DNA of 64,000 nt, from assembly GCF_026153515.1 (NCBI RefSeq), contig NZ_CP110644.1:2199501-2263500 (forward strand), in the 5' to 3' direction. Within the stretch, counting starts at the first letter, position 1. Each line of letters begins with the position of its first letter. The position numbers were made by a program, and so were the translations under genes. The DNA is from Pseudomonas sp. KU26590. Its GTDB lineage: Bacteria > Pseudomonadota > Gammaproteobacteria > Pseudomonadales > Pseudomonadaceae. The notes under the pieces were generated by a model. It did not search any database and was not told the origin of the DNA. It saw nothing but the letters and a program-made list of their open reading frames with translations. Positions 28,101 through 34,700 of this stretch are shown here, in pieces.

Positions 28101-30278
28101 AGTGCCGGGCAAAACCTGGCCGTCACCTCCAGCCGCATCGCCGCCAACGACGAAGCCTATCTGGCAGCAGGCAACAAACTCGAAGTCCTCGCTGCGCAGG
28201 ACAACGATTACTCGCTGTACGACATGAAGAAAAAAGGCGCCTTCGGTGCCAAGAAAACCAAGCACGACGAAGTGACCGATGTGAAAAACATCGGCAGCGA
28301 AATCACCGCTGGCGGCAACCTGGTGTTGGTGAGTGGCGGCGATCAGCAGTATCAGGTCGCGAAGCTCAACAGCGGTAAAGACCTGACGATCAACAGCGGC
28401 GGGGCGATCAACTTTGAGGGCGTTAAAGACCTGCATCAGGAGAGTCATGAGAAGAGCAATACCAGCCTTGCGTGGAACTCCATGTCCGGTAAGGGCAAGA
28501 CCGATGAAACCTTGCGCCAGAGTGAGCTGATTGCCAAAGGCGCTGTGGCAATCAATGCGGTGGATGGCCTGCATATCGAGGTCAAGCAGGTTAATCAGCA
28601 GACGGTTAGCCAGGCGATTGATGCGATGGTCAAGGCTGATCCCGATCTGGCTTGGCTGAAGGATGCGGAAAAGCGGGGGGATGTTGACTGGACATTGGTT
28701 AAAGAGGCGCATGAGTCCTTCAAGTACAACAATTCAGGCCTAGGTGCTGGGGCGCAACTGGCTATCGCAATCTTGGTCACCTACCTGACTTGGGGAGCGG
28801 GCAGTACCTTGGTCGGAGCCGCTGCGAATTCGGCTGCCGGAGCAGCTGCCAACTCGGTGGTCGCAGCCGTAGCTACCAAGGCAGCCACCAGTACTGTCAA
28901 CAATCGTGGCGATCTGGGGGCTGTTGCCAAAGATGTCACTTCCAGCGATAGCCTCAAAGGTTATGTGATCGCGGGTGTAAGCGGTGGGATCGGCAACGCC
29001 AGTATCGGTTTGCAACTGGCTGTGAACTCAGCGCTGAAAACCGTTCTTCAGGGCGGCAAGTTCAAGGATAACTTGGCTGAAGCGGCTGTGATGATGGCCG
29101 CTAACGTGCTCAGTGGCTACATCTACCAGAACGTCGGCGATGCCCTGAATGGCAGCGGTTTGGCGACAAAGGTCGCGGTACATGCCATCGTCGGCGGGCT
29201 GATAGGCGAAGCTGCTGGCGGCGATTTCCGCACCTCGGCGTTGGCGGCGGGCGCCAATGAGGCGCTGGTTGAAAAGTTCGGTAGCGATATCTTTCCAGGA
29301 GATGCTCACGAGCGTTTGCTCACGATGACGTCACAGTTGGTCGGGATGACCGTGGCGGCAGCGGCAGGTGGAAGTGCCAAGGATCAGGAGAAAGCTGGCT
29401 GGGTGACACAGCAGGCAACTGCTTACAACTATCTGGCGCACGACGAGGTTGATGCCCTTTCCAAGGAGCTGGTAGGTTGCCGTGCCAACCCCGATCCAGG
29501 AGCGTGTCGTGGCCAAGTGCAGGATAAATACCAAGTCCTGACCGATAGCAAAACAGGTGCTCGGTTGTATGATTGCAAGGGGGAAGGAGAAAGCGCCTGT
29601 AACGCTCAATACAGTGCGGCGAAAGAAGGTTCTGCGAAACTAGATTCGCTGATTGATTCTTTCGCGTTGAATGCCGACGAAAAGGAAGTACTCGCTCACT
29701 TCCAAGACGTCAACCACAACGACGAGAGACTGGCTGATCATGCGTGGTTGCAGGCATTTTGGGGTGAGTCCGGAATCGCTGATGTCGTGCTTGGAGGACG
29801 CGTGGGTGTCGCTGCCGCAGAGAGGGCAGCAGCGGGAAAAACCGCTGGAAAGGGGGCACTTGACGCAGGCGCTGATGCAGGAGAAGCTGCTGCGAGTGGT
29901 GCAAAAGCAACAGTCAGCTCTCCGCTAAAACTTGGCGAAACCAAGGCAATCGACGATGTCAGCATGACTCGTGTAGGAAGGTGGATGTCTCCTGATGAGC
30001 TGGCGCAGATGCAAAATACAAATAAAGTGGTGCAAGGCGGTGGAGGACAAACCTTTATTTCGACTAATGGCATCGCTGACTTTAAAGGGGCTGCACCCAA
30101 AGGCTCTGTCTATGTTGAGTTTGATGTTCCAGCTAACAGCTTGCTGCAAGGCGGAAAAGATGGCTGGTTTAAAATGATTGGCCCTGATGCAGGTAAGTCT
30201 CAGCAGTTCTTGCTTAATAAGCAGGGCGGCGAGCATCTTCCGGCGATCAAGAACATTGAAATTCTAGATAAGAAGTGA
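16188..30278 (+). CDS. cdiA: CdiA-type giant hemagglutinin exoprotein with TreTu-like C-terminal toxin
   Basis: 4,696 residues from ATG 16188. In order: an extended signal peptide; the TPS secretion domain (~ residues 40-290) with NPYGISCNGCGF near 156; seven near-identical 83-84 residue repeats (~410-1020); degenerate FHA-1 repeats (LDNSxxG, LLNSxG) to ~3000; a middle segment with VQCVDCSGDHY, the likely receptor-binding/YP region, to ~3290; a Gly-Val-rich linker ~3505-3565; FHA-2 repeats ~3725-4105; a DUF637-like pretoxin region ~4185-4410; the motif TAYNYLAHDE, analogous to VENN; and the toxin tip. The last ~110 residues (TRVGRWMSPDELAQM ... SVYVEFDVPANSLL) match the TreTu ADP-ribosyltransferase family that inactivates EF-Tu. 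CdiB exports it and the next gene is its immunity gene. A TTG at 16170 was rejected. Confidence 0.88.
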   Translation: MDVRHFDFLVRQPSAALTERPRFWGMPKRGIALILANAMFWQPLLAQADGIAVSGTTNTTLSQAGNGVPIVNIAAPNASGLSHNQYQQYNVGTQGVILNNATARTQSTQLGGIVVGNPNLNGRAASIILNEVTGANASQLNGYTEVAGQAAHVIVANPYGISCNGCGFINTPRATLTTGTPVLDNGRLDHFRVEGGSVSIEGGGLDASNLDQFDIITRSAKINAELHANTLNIIAGRNNVDAQTLNATALPDDGSAKPQLAIDSSALGGMYAGAIRLVGTEAGVGVKVAGNLAASAGDIQIDANGQLNMAQAAATGAVNVKALNAQVQGPVYGSSVDVQGRDGLSIQQNVAARDQIRLSTSGQLTNTAIVEAGVNADNSRNGAGDVTISAQDLRNAGNVVASRTLQVSAGQSINNQGGTLSGQAVTQLTAASLDNRQAGRVLSQGGLTLVATQVWNASGGLIASNGNLSITAQNLDNSQQGKISSVAALSADISGQLLNSAGVITASGARINAATLDNRQAGQVVSQGDLTVTAGQLLNANGGQIASDASLAITAQNLDNSQQGKISSAAALTADISGQLLNSAGVITANGARINAATLDNRQAGQVVSLGGLTLNAGQLWNASGGLITSNGNLAITAQNLDNSTQGKISSVGALSADIAGQLLNSAGLITANGAQIKASTLDNRQGGQVLSQGALTIASGQLLNANNGVIASNGNLAITAQDLDNNTQGKISSVAALSADISGQLLNNGSGSITANGVRINTTTLDNHEGGQVLSQGILSIVASQLRNASAGVITSNGNLLITAQNLDNSQQGKVSSLAALFADISGPLLNNGGGLITASGVQINTTTLDNRQSGQVASLGSLTITAPQVWNASGGLITSNGNLSITAQDLDNSQQGKVSSVAGLSADISGQLLNQAGVITANGVQLKAASLDNRQGGQVLSQGDLSIAASQLLNASGGLITSNGNLAITAQTFDNSQKGKVTSVGALSADIAGQLLNGSGTVSANGSTRINAASLDNRGGELTSVSDLNLQTGEADNSTGGRIAGAGVTLTTAAFNNRNGTLTSTGALILTAEHVDNSDAGRIASANALTASVTGLDQHNGGHLYSNGDVSLDLHGGLLNNQGGVITAPGQLLLKNLARVDNRSGEISSLNAFALAADDLQNDDGSLISKQALSVRVNEQLSNVRGLISGKGIDLQTGTLLNDDGSVSSDAALNVVVGAALSNQNGELSAAQIGTVTAASLNNAGGQITADERLTLGVSGAINSQGGTLGAADGLTVTASSLDNSQSGTVVSDGDVTLTLTGALNNQAGGSIQSKGALALQSLFLDNRGGVVSTQNALTLRSATVDNRGGSVRASRDMQLFIDALDNSQKGLISGKGGIAFFGQQLNNQSGLLSAAGLLQIQADSVRNAAGRIASQSDLVANVGDLAQQGGEFVAQGNLTLTGNTLDNSGAGLVGATKALKLTVGNVNNRGGELSSQQDVTITAQQLDNSDAGKVIAGTALQLNVDRLINRTKGMLFGDTLQLTGSTLDNSAGTLASQNGLAVDLGGALLNDAGLLSSEAALSLKAASLSNAAGSVSSAGALTIATLGAVNNQHGSITTDGGLTLASASLDNRNQGVISGKTSAAINTGAFDNSHGGQLTSADTLTLTAGQVTNQDGARIAATKAVNASVTGLDQQGGELFSNGALTLDLNHGQLNNQNGLINASGALLLKNLVGVNNQNGEISSTQGFTFVANSLDNGSGKLLSDQALIVRVAQALNNVKGVISAASLEARSDSLDNTEGLLSSRGSFDLNVSNALNNHNATLVADGKLTLNAASVDNGLGQIASKQDLIANIGGLQQQGGQLIALGALNLTGASLDNRQDGLVSANGVMSLNVGNIDNRGGELSSQDDISVTGQRLDNSDAGRVIGQKSLTLTVDQLLNRTNGVLSGKSLLTVTGTQLDNSGGNLVSQQKIDLGLSGALLNSQGLIDSEGTLNVRSASLANNGGSLSSAGALTVNSSGAISNQGGKLVTDGGLTLNSSTLDNSQSGSISGKGALSLHTGDFNNSQNGRVSSASTLEMVAAQVSNLDGGSIGSNGALSASVAGLDQQGGMLFSNTDLTLDVNHGQLNNQNGLINAPGILLLKNLASVNNQSGEISSAQGFTFSADSLDNSNGKLLSNQPLIVRVAQALTNVKGMIAAANLNIDAGSLNNSAGTLTSRSDFGLNVRGLLTNQSNGLINATGALDATAVDLDNRGGLVLAGTDLTLRTGSLDNRTTGLINSKGTLHLNAQALDSSDGGEVSAKGDMTLTLNSLTQNGGRLLGDSAVTLDLNGADLNNQRGLITAKGALTVNRMRDFNNQAGEMSSAQSFTLTGRTLDNSNGRLISNQNLVLNATTLVNQAGLISGWAGLSVSGGTLDNRNSGTLSSRSGDVGVNLTGALLNGAAGALVSQKALSVRAASVDNRGGILSSGGGQTFNVSGVLDNSQSGLIDSGAALTINAAGLGNAAGTVNAQQNISFTGTDLDNSAGTVAGNAAVTLDLLGTLTNTHGKLASAGDLLIQRAAQINNQGGQLASQRALTLTTGGLDNSNRGTVAANDQLQVNAGGAVQNGNDGLIYSKNANLRLQAASLANGSGTLQSQGALDLTVNGDIDGQNGRIIAQAGNLNLTANNVDNRGGVLSSLQSAFVARITGVLKNGYDVNRQGGITQAQSLDIRALAGIDNYGGRVSAQGGDALINTGSGNIDNRNGGLYARQRINVTGNNFDNSGDNDGQIAGQQIDLSLAGALNNRLGIIESDSTLSISAASLDNQTGKLRALGTSGLTNLHISGLFDNRNGALETANTDLAVGVGSLLNGGGSILHVGSGNFGVSTDNVMNAGGSLVTRGVLTLNADTWTNSSVLQAGTLNVNVNNFTQTAAGQLLASTAFVGTGGNWINDGLIASDGAMNVSLSGGYSGNGRLTSLGTLGLSANRLDLNSPTSIAGGGRTDINVAGAVTNSGRLTSSADLFVNAGSVTNYGTLGAGQSLTITTPSLTNNQGLIFSGANLQLNTGTLTNTKGDFYSLRDLTIGGYGTARADQVSNVSGSMESGGTFTINATAFENRTEGSGGAQNFAVGRTLVSGFIAVQCVDCSGDHYSVNYIARETFDAGQDNDTSASALMTSGGDFNFTGGSFINSKSTVSAVGNISIQADNVKNIGAVSGTVERTRTFFHGGSTDGTVKRFLPTIDEYNQRNNPDFPNVYYVNANGDLKLGVPYAAIYTERGGKGERTDYKYIGVKDAATGEVIGSYRYPATLVGYAWGTTPASQYNPANLMQVPTAVTAMTLVSDVEVAKDGTGNAGRSAVIQAGGNVAITATKDLQNSVIHEDYASAGGTNKVADTHANGTGQTVVVRLNAQLPPDLAQKQVDPTALPGFSLPTGQNGLFRLSGQGGSNAAVTVATTAPQSWTMTGASVSTAQRDQALPVGQGSNLQIASASQALSTGRQLGDSTRNPSGINADASAFNLSTPGDSGSGGFSVPSHQAGAGGIAAVDQVAGVASVTGVGGVAGVRGINGVTGAASVTGLSGISGSTGVARIPGTSGISGASPTGNSPGQSATAQTVARVQGLPSTAATARTGKYLIETNPVLTDLKQFMSSDYLLAGLGYNPDESAKRLGDGLYEQRLVQQAVTSRTGQAFIDGQTSNEDQFKYLMNNAIASKTQLNLTVGVSLTSEQVAALTHDIVWLEEREVNGENVLVPVLYLAQADGRLAPNGALIAGKDVTLIAGQNLDNVGTLKATNNLSATAGNDLVNSGLISAGNRLDLLAGNDVTNKAGGIIAGRDVTVTAIGGDVTNERSVTSLDSDVRGQLHKEYADNAARIEAANDLSVSAGRDINNIGSTLQAGRDITLNAGRDVNTAATQLTDSLVLNSKHTSSDITQIGSTVSAGRDLSVQAGRDINAIASQIDAKRDIAMAATEDVTISSAADEEHSYSKSKKVKRQEDHVSQVQTEITAGGSVAVSAGQNLAVTSSRIAANDEAYLAAGNKLEVLAAQDNDYSLYDMKKKGAFGAKKTKHDEVTDVKNIGSEITAGGNLVLVSGGDQQYQVAKLNSGKDLTINSGGAINFEGVKDLHQESHEKSNTSLAWNSMSGKGKTDETLRQSELIAKGAVAINAVDGLHIEVKQVNQQTVSQAIDAMVKADPDLAWLKDAEKRGDVDWTLVKEAHESFKYNNSGLGAGAQLAIAILVTYLTWGAGSTLVGAAANSAAGAAANSVVAAVATKAATSTVNNRGDLGAVAKDVTSSDSLKGYVIAGVSGGIGNASIGLQLAVNSALKTVLQGGKFKDNLAEAAVMMAANVLSGYIYQNVGDALNGSGLATKVAVHAIVGGLIGEAAGGDFRTSALAAGANEALVEKFGSDIFPGDAHERLLTMTSQLVGMTVAAAAGGSAKDQEKAGWVTQQATAYNYLAHDEVDALSKELVGCRANPDPGACRGQVQDKYQVLTDSKTGARLYDCKGEGESACNAQYSAAKEGSAKLDSLIDSFALNADEKEVLAHFQDVNHNDERLADHAWLQAFWGESGIADVVLGGRVGVAAAERAAAGKTAGKGALDAGADAGEAAASGAKATVSSPLKLGETKAIDDVSMTRVGRWMSPDELAQMQNTNKVVQGGGGQTFISTNGIADFKGAAPKGSVYVEFDVPANSLLQGGKDGWFKMIGPDAGKSQQFLLNKQGGEHLPAIKNIEILDKK
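17420..19250 (+). repeat. Seven tandem 249-252 bp repeats inside cdiA (83-84 residues each)
   Basis: Measured on the GCGGACATTTCCGG-like landmark at 17658, 17907, 18156, 18405, 18657, 18909 and 19158, the period is 249 bp, with two 252-bp units where one Gly/Asn codon is added. Each unit reads GQLLNSAGVITANG... TLDNRQ.GQV.SQG... ISSxxALSADI. The units are much more alike than the FHA repeats further on, indicating recent tandem duplication or gene conversion. Confidence 0.85.
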
Positions 30279-30286
30279 GAAGTCTT

Positions 30287-30574
30287 ATGGATGGATCTTG
30301 GTTTGATGAAAGTGTAAAGCCACTTTTGAAGGGGTTTTCTCTAGAGTACTCATCATTTGCTGATGGGGATTTTGGTGACCTTGAAAGGATAGAGTTGGAA
30401 GGTTTTAACAAGCTAGGTACTGTTGAATTCTGGTCTAAAGGTTGGGTGGGTATAGATATATATGACTGTGCCCTTGATGATCAGGTTATGAATGTGTTGC
30501 TCTCTCCAGAAGAGGGAGAATCTGTTTCTCAGGAGTTTGATAGGTTTATAAAGATATTGACGCAGGATAGTTGA
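30287..30574 (+). CDS. cdiI: CDI immunity protein for the TreTu-like toxin (TriTu-like)
   Basis: 95 residues from ATG 30287 (GAGAAG upstream); GTG 30275 overlapping the cdiA stop would add four. Acidic and aromatic (FADGDFGDLERIELEGFNKLG, WSKGWVGIDIYDC), without signal peptide or membrane segment, so cytosolic. It directly follows the toxin tip and has the size of TriTu, the protein that blocks TreTu. Its job would be to bind the toxin in the producing cell and its kin. Base composition drops to low GC from the end of cdiA into this gene, a usual sign of exchanged toxin/immunity cassettes. The assignment is by position; homology to TriTu is a recognition-level call. Confidence 0.7.
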   Translation: MDGSWFDESVKPLLKGFSLEYSSFADGDFGDLERIELEGFNKLGTVEFWSKGWVGIDIYDCALDDQVMNVLLSPEEGESVSQEFDRFIKILTQDS

Positions 30575-30935
30575 TGGTGCAAAAGGCGCAGGTGAGGTTG
30601 CCTCTATAGGCGGAAAGACTTGTGTTTATAGCTGTGTTGTTGATGGCGTGACTCGTTATGTCGGGATAACCGACGACATAGTTAAGCGCGGTCAAGCTCA
30701 CCTTAGAGAAAAAGGCATCACGATTGACAGAATAGAGGGTTTACAGAACCTTTCACGTGCTGACGCACGGGCAGTCGAGCAAACACTGATCGATTACCAC
30801 GGCCTTGGTAAAGATGGCGGAACATTAATCAATAAAATCAACTCTATATCGTCTGTCAAAAACCCGACTAAGTATGAGCAGGGTTTAATTCGCGGCGCCG
30901 AGCTGCTGAAAAAAGCTGGATATGAAGGATTTTAA
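30573..30935 (+). pseudogene. Orphan CdiA toxin tip, GIY-YIG nuclease-like (no start, displaced module 1)
   Basis: An open frame beginning inside the TriTu-like stop encodes DGAKGAGEVASIGGKTCVYS, then DGVTRYVGITDDIVKRGQAH and ARAVEQTLIDYHG. The VY...YVG pair, the following Arg and His, and the later Glu-Gln fit the GIY-YIG nuclease core, a DNA-cutting fold used by several CDI and Rhs toxins. The leading DGAKGAGE resembles the DAGADAGGAKG hinge of the other cdiA copies, so this is a former cdiA tip cut at the hinge. There is no start codon or secretion part; an internal start at 30648 would remove the first catalytic tyrosine. It is silent unless recombined onto cdiA. Confidence 0.7.
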
Positions 30936-31394
30936 ATGGTTAAGAAGGTAAAGCTGGGCGACATTTTGCAGGTGTTAACCTCGCAGGGTGTCGCATATGC
31001 GCAAGTTACTCATAAGCATCCGGAGTTTGGTTTTTTAATACGTGTTTTCCCCGGATTTCATAATGAACAGCCAAAAGATCTTTCGGTTGTTGTTGATGGT
31101 GAACCACAATTTTCCGCATTTTTTGTTGTTCAAAGTGCGGTGAATCAAGGCCTTCTAACCGTTGTGGCAAATGTTCCGGTTCCCGAAAGGTTGCAAGTGT
31201 TTCCTACGTTCCGTTCCAGGAATGGCGGGCCGGGAGGCTCTATTTGGCTGTGGAATGGAAGCGAAGCACTTCGGCTGGAGAGAGAGATTAGCTCGGAAGA
31301 GCTGAAGCATTCCACAAGAGGAATTATCAGTGCGCCATTGCTTGTTGAGCGTATTGAAAAGAATTACAGAGCGGAGACCCATGAGGTTTGGTGA
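30936..31394 (+). CDS. Probable immunity protein for the GIY-YIG-like toxin tip
   Basis: 152 residues. ATG directly follows the toxin stop (TAA ATG), the usual toxin/immunity spacing. Sequence: a soluble beta-rich look with KVKLGDILQVLTSQGVAYAQ, FLIRVFPGFHNEQP and a C-terminal charged helix. I do not recognise a named immunity family with confidence; the GD-x-L...AYAQ opening is reminiscent of Imm26-like proteins. Low GC like other genes of the array. A terminator follows. It may still be expressed from an internal promoter, as orphan immunity genes in other CDI loci are. Confidence 0.6.
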   Translation: MVKKVKLGDILQVLTSQGVAYAQVTHKHPEFGFLIRVFPGFHNEQPKDLSVVVDGEPQFSAFFVVQSAVNQGLLTVVANVPVPERLQVFPTFRSRNGGPGGSIWLWNGSEALRLEREISSEELKHSTRGIISAPLLVERIEKNYRAETHEVW

Positions 31395-31428
31395 ATTGTA
31401 GAATTTTCAACTTGATCTGACTCTTTCG

Positions 31429-31453
31429 ACACCGGCCTTGCGCCGGTGTTTTT
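31429..31453 (+). terminator. Rho-independent terminator after orphan module 1
   Basis: ACACCGGC / GCCGGTGT stem with a short loop, followed by TTTTT. It would stop transcripts coming from cdiA before module 2, which implies that downstream modules are not read from the main promoter. Confidence 0.85.
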
Positions 31454-31681
31454 GCATTCTTTCTGCAGTCAAGTTGCATCCCTTTTGCACCCGCCCTCAC
31501 GACCTTAGGCCTATTTGGTCAATACGCCCTTATTGAGAACGATTTTTCGTTTCTTAACAGGAGAAAAATCTCAATATTCAACACGCACCTGTTGCGAGGT
31601 GAGTGTTTTCCATATGCATGGATATAAGGGAGCGGATCCATTTTCAAATGTGGGAACCAAGGAAAGTCTGCGCAAAGTTAA

Positions 31682-31716
31682 AGGGCAAAGTTAAAGGGGA
31701 GGTACTCCTTTAACTC
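31682..31716. repeat. Palindrome at the start of orphan module 2
   Basis: AGTTAAAGGGGAGGTACTCCTTTAACT is an imperfect palindrome (arms GTTAAAGG / CCTTTAAC) preceded by a partial direct copy, AAAGTTAAAGGGCAAAGTTAAAGGGG. It ends exactly where homology to cdiA begins (TTCAACCTCTCCACACC). It resembles the GGGGAC/CCCC junction repeats in layout but has a different centre. The 31454-31681 stretch before it holds nothing I can name. Confidence 0.6.
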
Positions 31717-34700
31717 TTCAACCTCTCCACACCGGGCGATTCCGGCAGCGGCGGGTTCTCGGTTTCGAGCCACCAGGCCGGCGCTGGCAGCATTGCCGCC
31801 GTCGACCAGGTCGCGGGTGTCGCAAGCGTCAAGGGTGTTGGGGGCGTAGCAGGTGTCCGCGGCGTTAACGGTGTCACAGGCGCAGCAAGCGTCACAGGAG
31901 TCTCCGGAAATCCAGGCTCCCCAGGCGTTAACCCCATTCCCGGCATCAGCCTCATCAGTGGCGCAAACCCCACCGGCATCAGCCCGGGCCAGCCCGCAAG
32001 CGCGCAAACCGTCGCCCGAGTTCAGGGCCTGCCCTCCACCGCAGCCACGGCCCGCACCGGCAAATACCTGATCGAAACCAACCCGGTGCTCACCGACCTC
32101 AAGCAGTTCATGAGCTCGGATTACCTGCTCGCCGGCCTCGGCTACAACCCCGACGAAAGCGCCAAACGTCTGGGCGACGGCCTCTACGAACAGCGTCTGG
32201 TGCAACAAGCCGTCACCTCGCGCACCGGCCAGGCATTCATTGATGGACAGACCTCCAACGAGGATCAGTTCAAGTACCTGATGAACAACGCCATCGCCAG
32301 TAAGGACCAACTCAACCTGTCCGTCGGTGTGTCGCTGACGTCCCAGCAAGTGGCCGCACTGACCCACGACATCGTCTGGCTCGAAGAGCGCGAAGTGAAT
32401 GGCGAAAACGTGCTGGTGCCTGTGCTGTATCTGGCCCAAGCCGATGGACGTCTTGCCCCGAACGGCGCACTGATCGCCGGTAAGGACGTGACCCTCATTG
32501 CCGGCCAGAACCTCGACAATGTCGGCACGCTTAAAGCCACCAACAACCTGTCCGCCACCGCTGGCAATGACCTGGTCAACAGCGGCCTGATCTCAGCCGG
32601 CAACCGCCTGGACCTGCTCGCGGGCAACGACGTCATCAACAAAGCGGGCGGCATCATCGCCGGTCGCGACGTCACCGTGACCGCCATCGGCGGCGATGTC
32701 ACCAACGAGCGCAGCGTGACCTCGCTCGACAGCGACGTGCGGGGCCAACTGCATAAGGAATACGCCGACAACGCCGCCCGCATCGAAGCTGCCAACGACC
32801 TGAGCGTTTCGGCTGGCCGCGACATCAACAACATCGGCAGCACCTTGCAAGCCGGTCGCGACATGACGTTGAACGCCGGGCGAGACGTCAACACCGCCGC
32901 AACCCAACTGACTGACAGCCTCGTGCTGAACAGCAAACACACCAGCAGCGACATCACCCAGATCGGCTCGACCGTCACGGCAGGCCGCGACCTGTCGGTT
33001 CAGGCCGGGCGAGACATCAACGCCATCGCCAGCCAGATCGACGCCAAACGCGACATCGCCATGGCCGCGACCGAAGACGTCACCATCAGCTCGGCGGCGG
33101 ACGAAGAGCATTCGTACAGCAAGAGCAAAAAGGTCAAAAAGCAGGAAGACCACGTCAGCCAGGTTCAGACCGAAATCACGGCGGGTGGGAGTGTTGCCGT
33201 CAGCGCCGGGCAAAACCTGGCCGTGACCTCCAGCCGCATCGCCGCCAACGACGAAGCGTACCTGGCAGCAGGCAACAAACTCGAAGTCCTCGCTGCACAG
33301 GACAACGACTACTCGCTGTACGACATGAAGAAAAAAGGCTCCTTCGGCGCCAAGAAAACCAAGCACGACGAAGTGACCGATGTGAAAAACATCGGCAGCG
33401 AAATCACCGCTGGCGGCAACCTGGTGTTGGTGAGTGGCGGCGATCAGCAGTATCAGGTCGCGAAGCTCAACAGCGGTAAAGACCTGACGATTAACAGCGG
33501 CGGGGCGATCAACTTTGAGGGCGTTAAAGACCTGCATCAGGAGAGCCACGAGAAGAGCAACACCAGCCTTGCGTGGAACTCCATGTCCGGTAAGGGCAAG
33601 ACCGATGAGACGCTGCGCCAGAGTGAGCTGATCGCTAAAGGCGCTGTGGCAATCAACGCGGTGGATGGCCTGCATATTGAGGTCAAGCAGGTTAATCAGC
33701 AGACGGTTAGCCAAGCGATTGATGCGATGGTTAAGGCTGATCCTGATCTGGCTTGGTTGAAGGATGCGGAAAAGCGCGGGGACGTTGACTGGAAGCTGAT
33801 CAAGGAAACCCACGACGCCTACAAATACAGCAACTCGAGCCTGGGCCAGGGCGCGATGCTGGCGATCATCATTATCGTGACTGCCCTGACCGCTGGCGTT
33901 GCAAGTGGTGCAGTAGGCGCAATGGCGAGCGCTCAGGCCGGTACGACAATGGCCGCAGCCACTGCGGCGACGGCAACTGCGAGCGCAACTACTGCAGGCC
34001 TGGGGAACATGATAGCCACTGCGGCTTTGACGTCGATGGCTAGCAGCGCAGCCGTGAGCGTCATTAACAACAAAGGCAACCTCGGGGCGACGGTAAAAGA
34101 CATTACGTCCTCCCAGTCAATAAAGGGATATCTCACCTCTGCGGCAATGGCCGGCGTTATGCCTGGCTATGACCCTGCTTCGCTGGGCTTCAACCTCAGC
34201 AGCGCTCAAATCGTCTTGATGAAGTCAGCGTCTGATGCGTTCGTTAATACCGTGATCAATGGGGGCAGCTACTCAGACAATCTCGGTAATGCGCTGGTAG
34301 GTCAGGCTAGCAATATTGGTATGGCCATCGGCTTCAAGATGGTCGGCGACTGGGCGTTGGGCAAGTACGACGAAGGCAGCCCTCAAAAAGTAATGGCGCA
34401 CGCGCTGGTGGGCGGGTTGCTCGCCGAAGCCACCGGCGGGGACTTCAAAACAGGAGCCGCTGCTGCTGGTGCTAATGAGGCACTGATCAATGTACTGAGC
34501 AGCATGGTGGGAGGTGACAAACAACTCGAAGTGATGGCCTCGAAGCTGACAGGGCTCGTGGCTGCAGCGGCAGTGGGTGGCGACGTCGCCAAAGGCGCTG
34601 AGATTGCACAGTACGCGACGACCTATAACCGTCAACTGCACACGTTTGAGCAAAAGGCACTGGTCGCAGAAGCTCAGAAGCTAGATCAGCAGGGCAAAAG

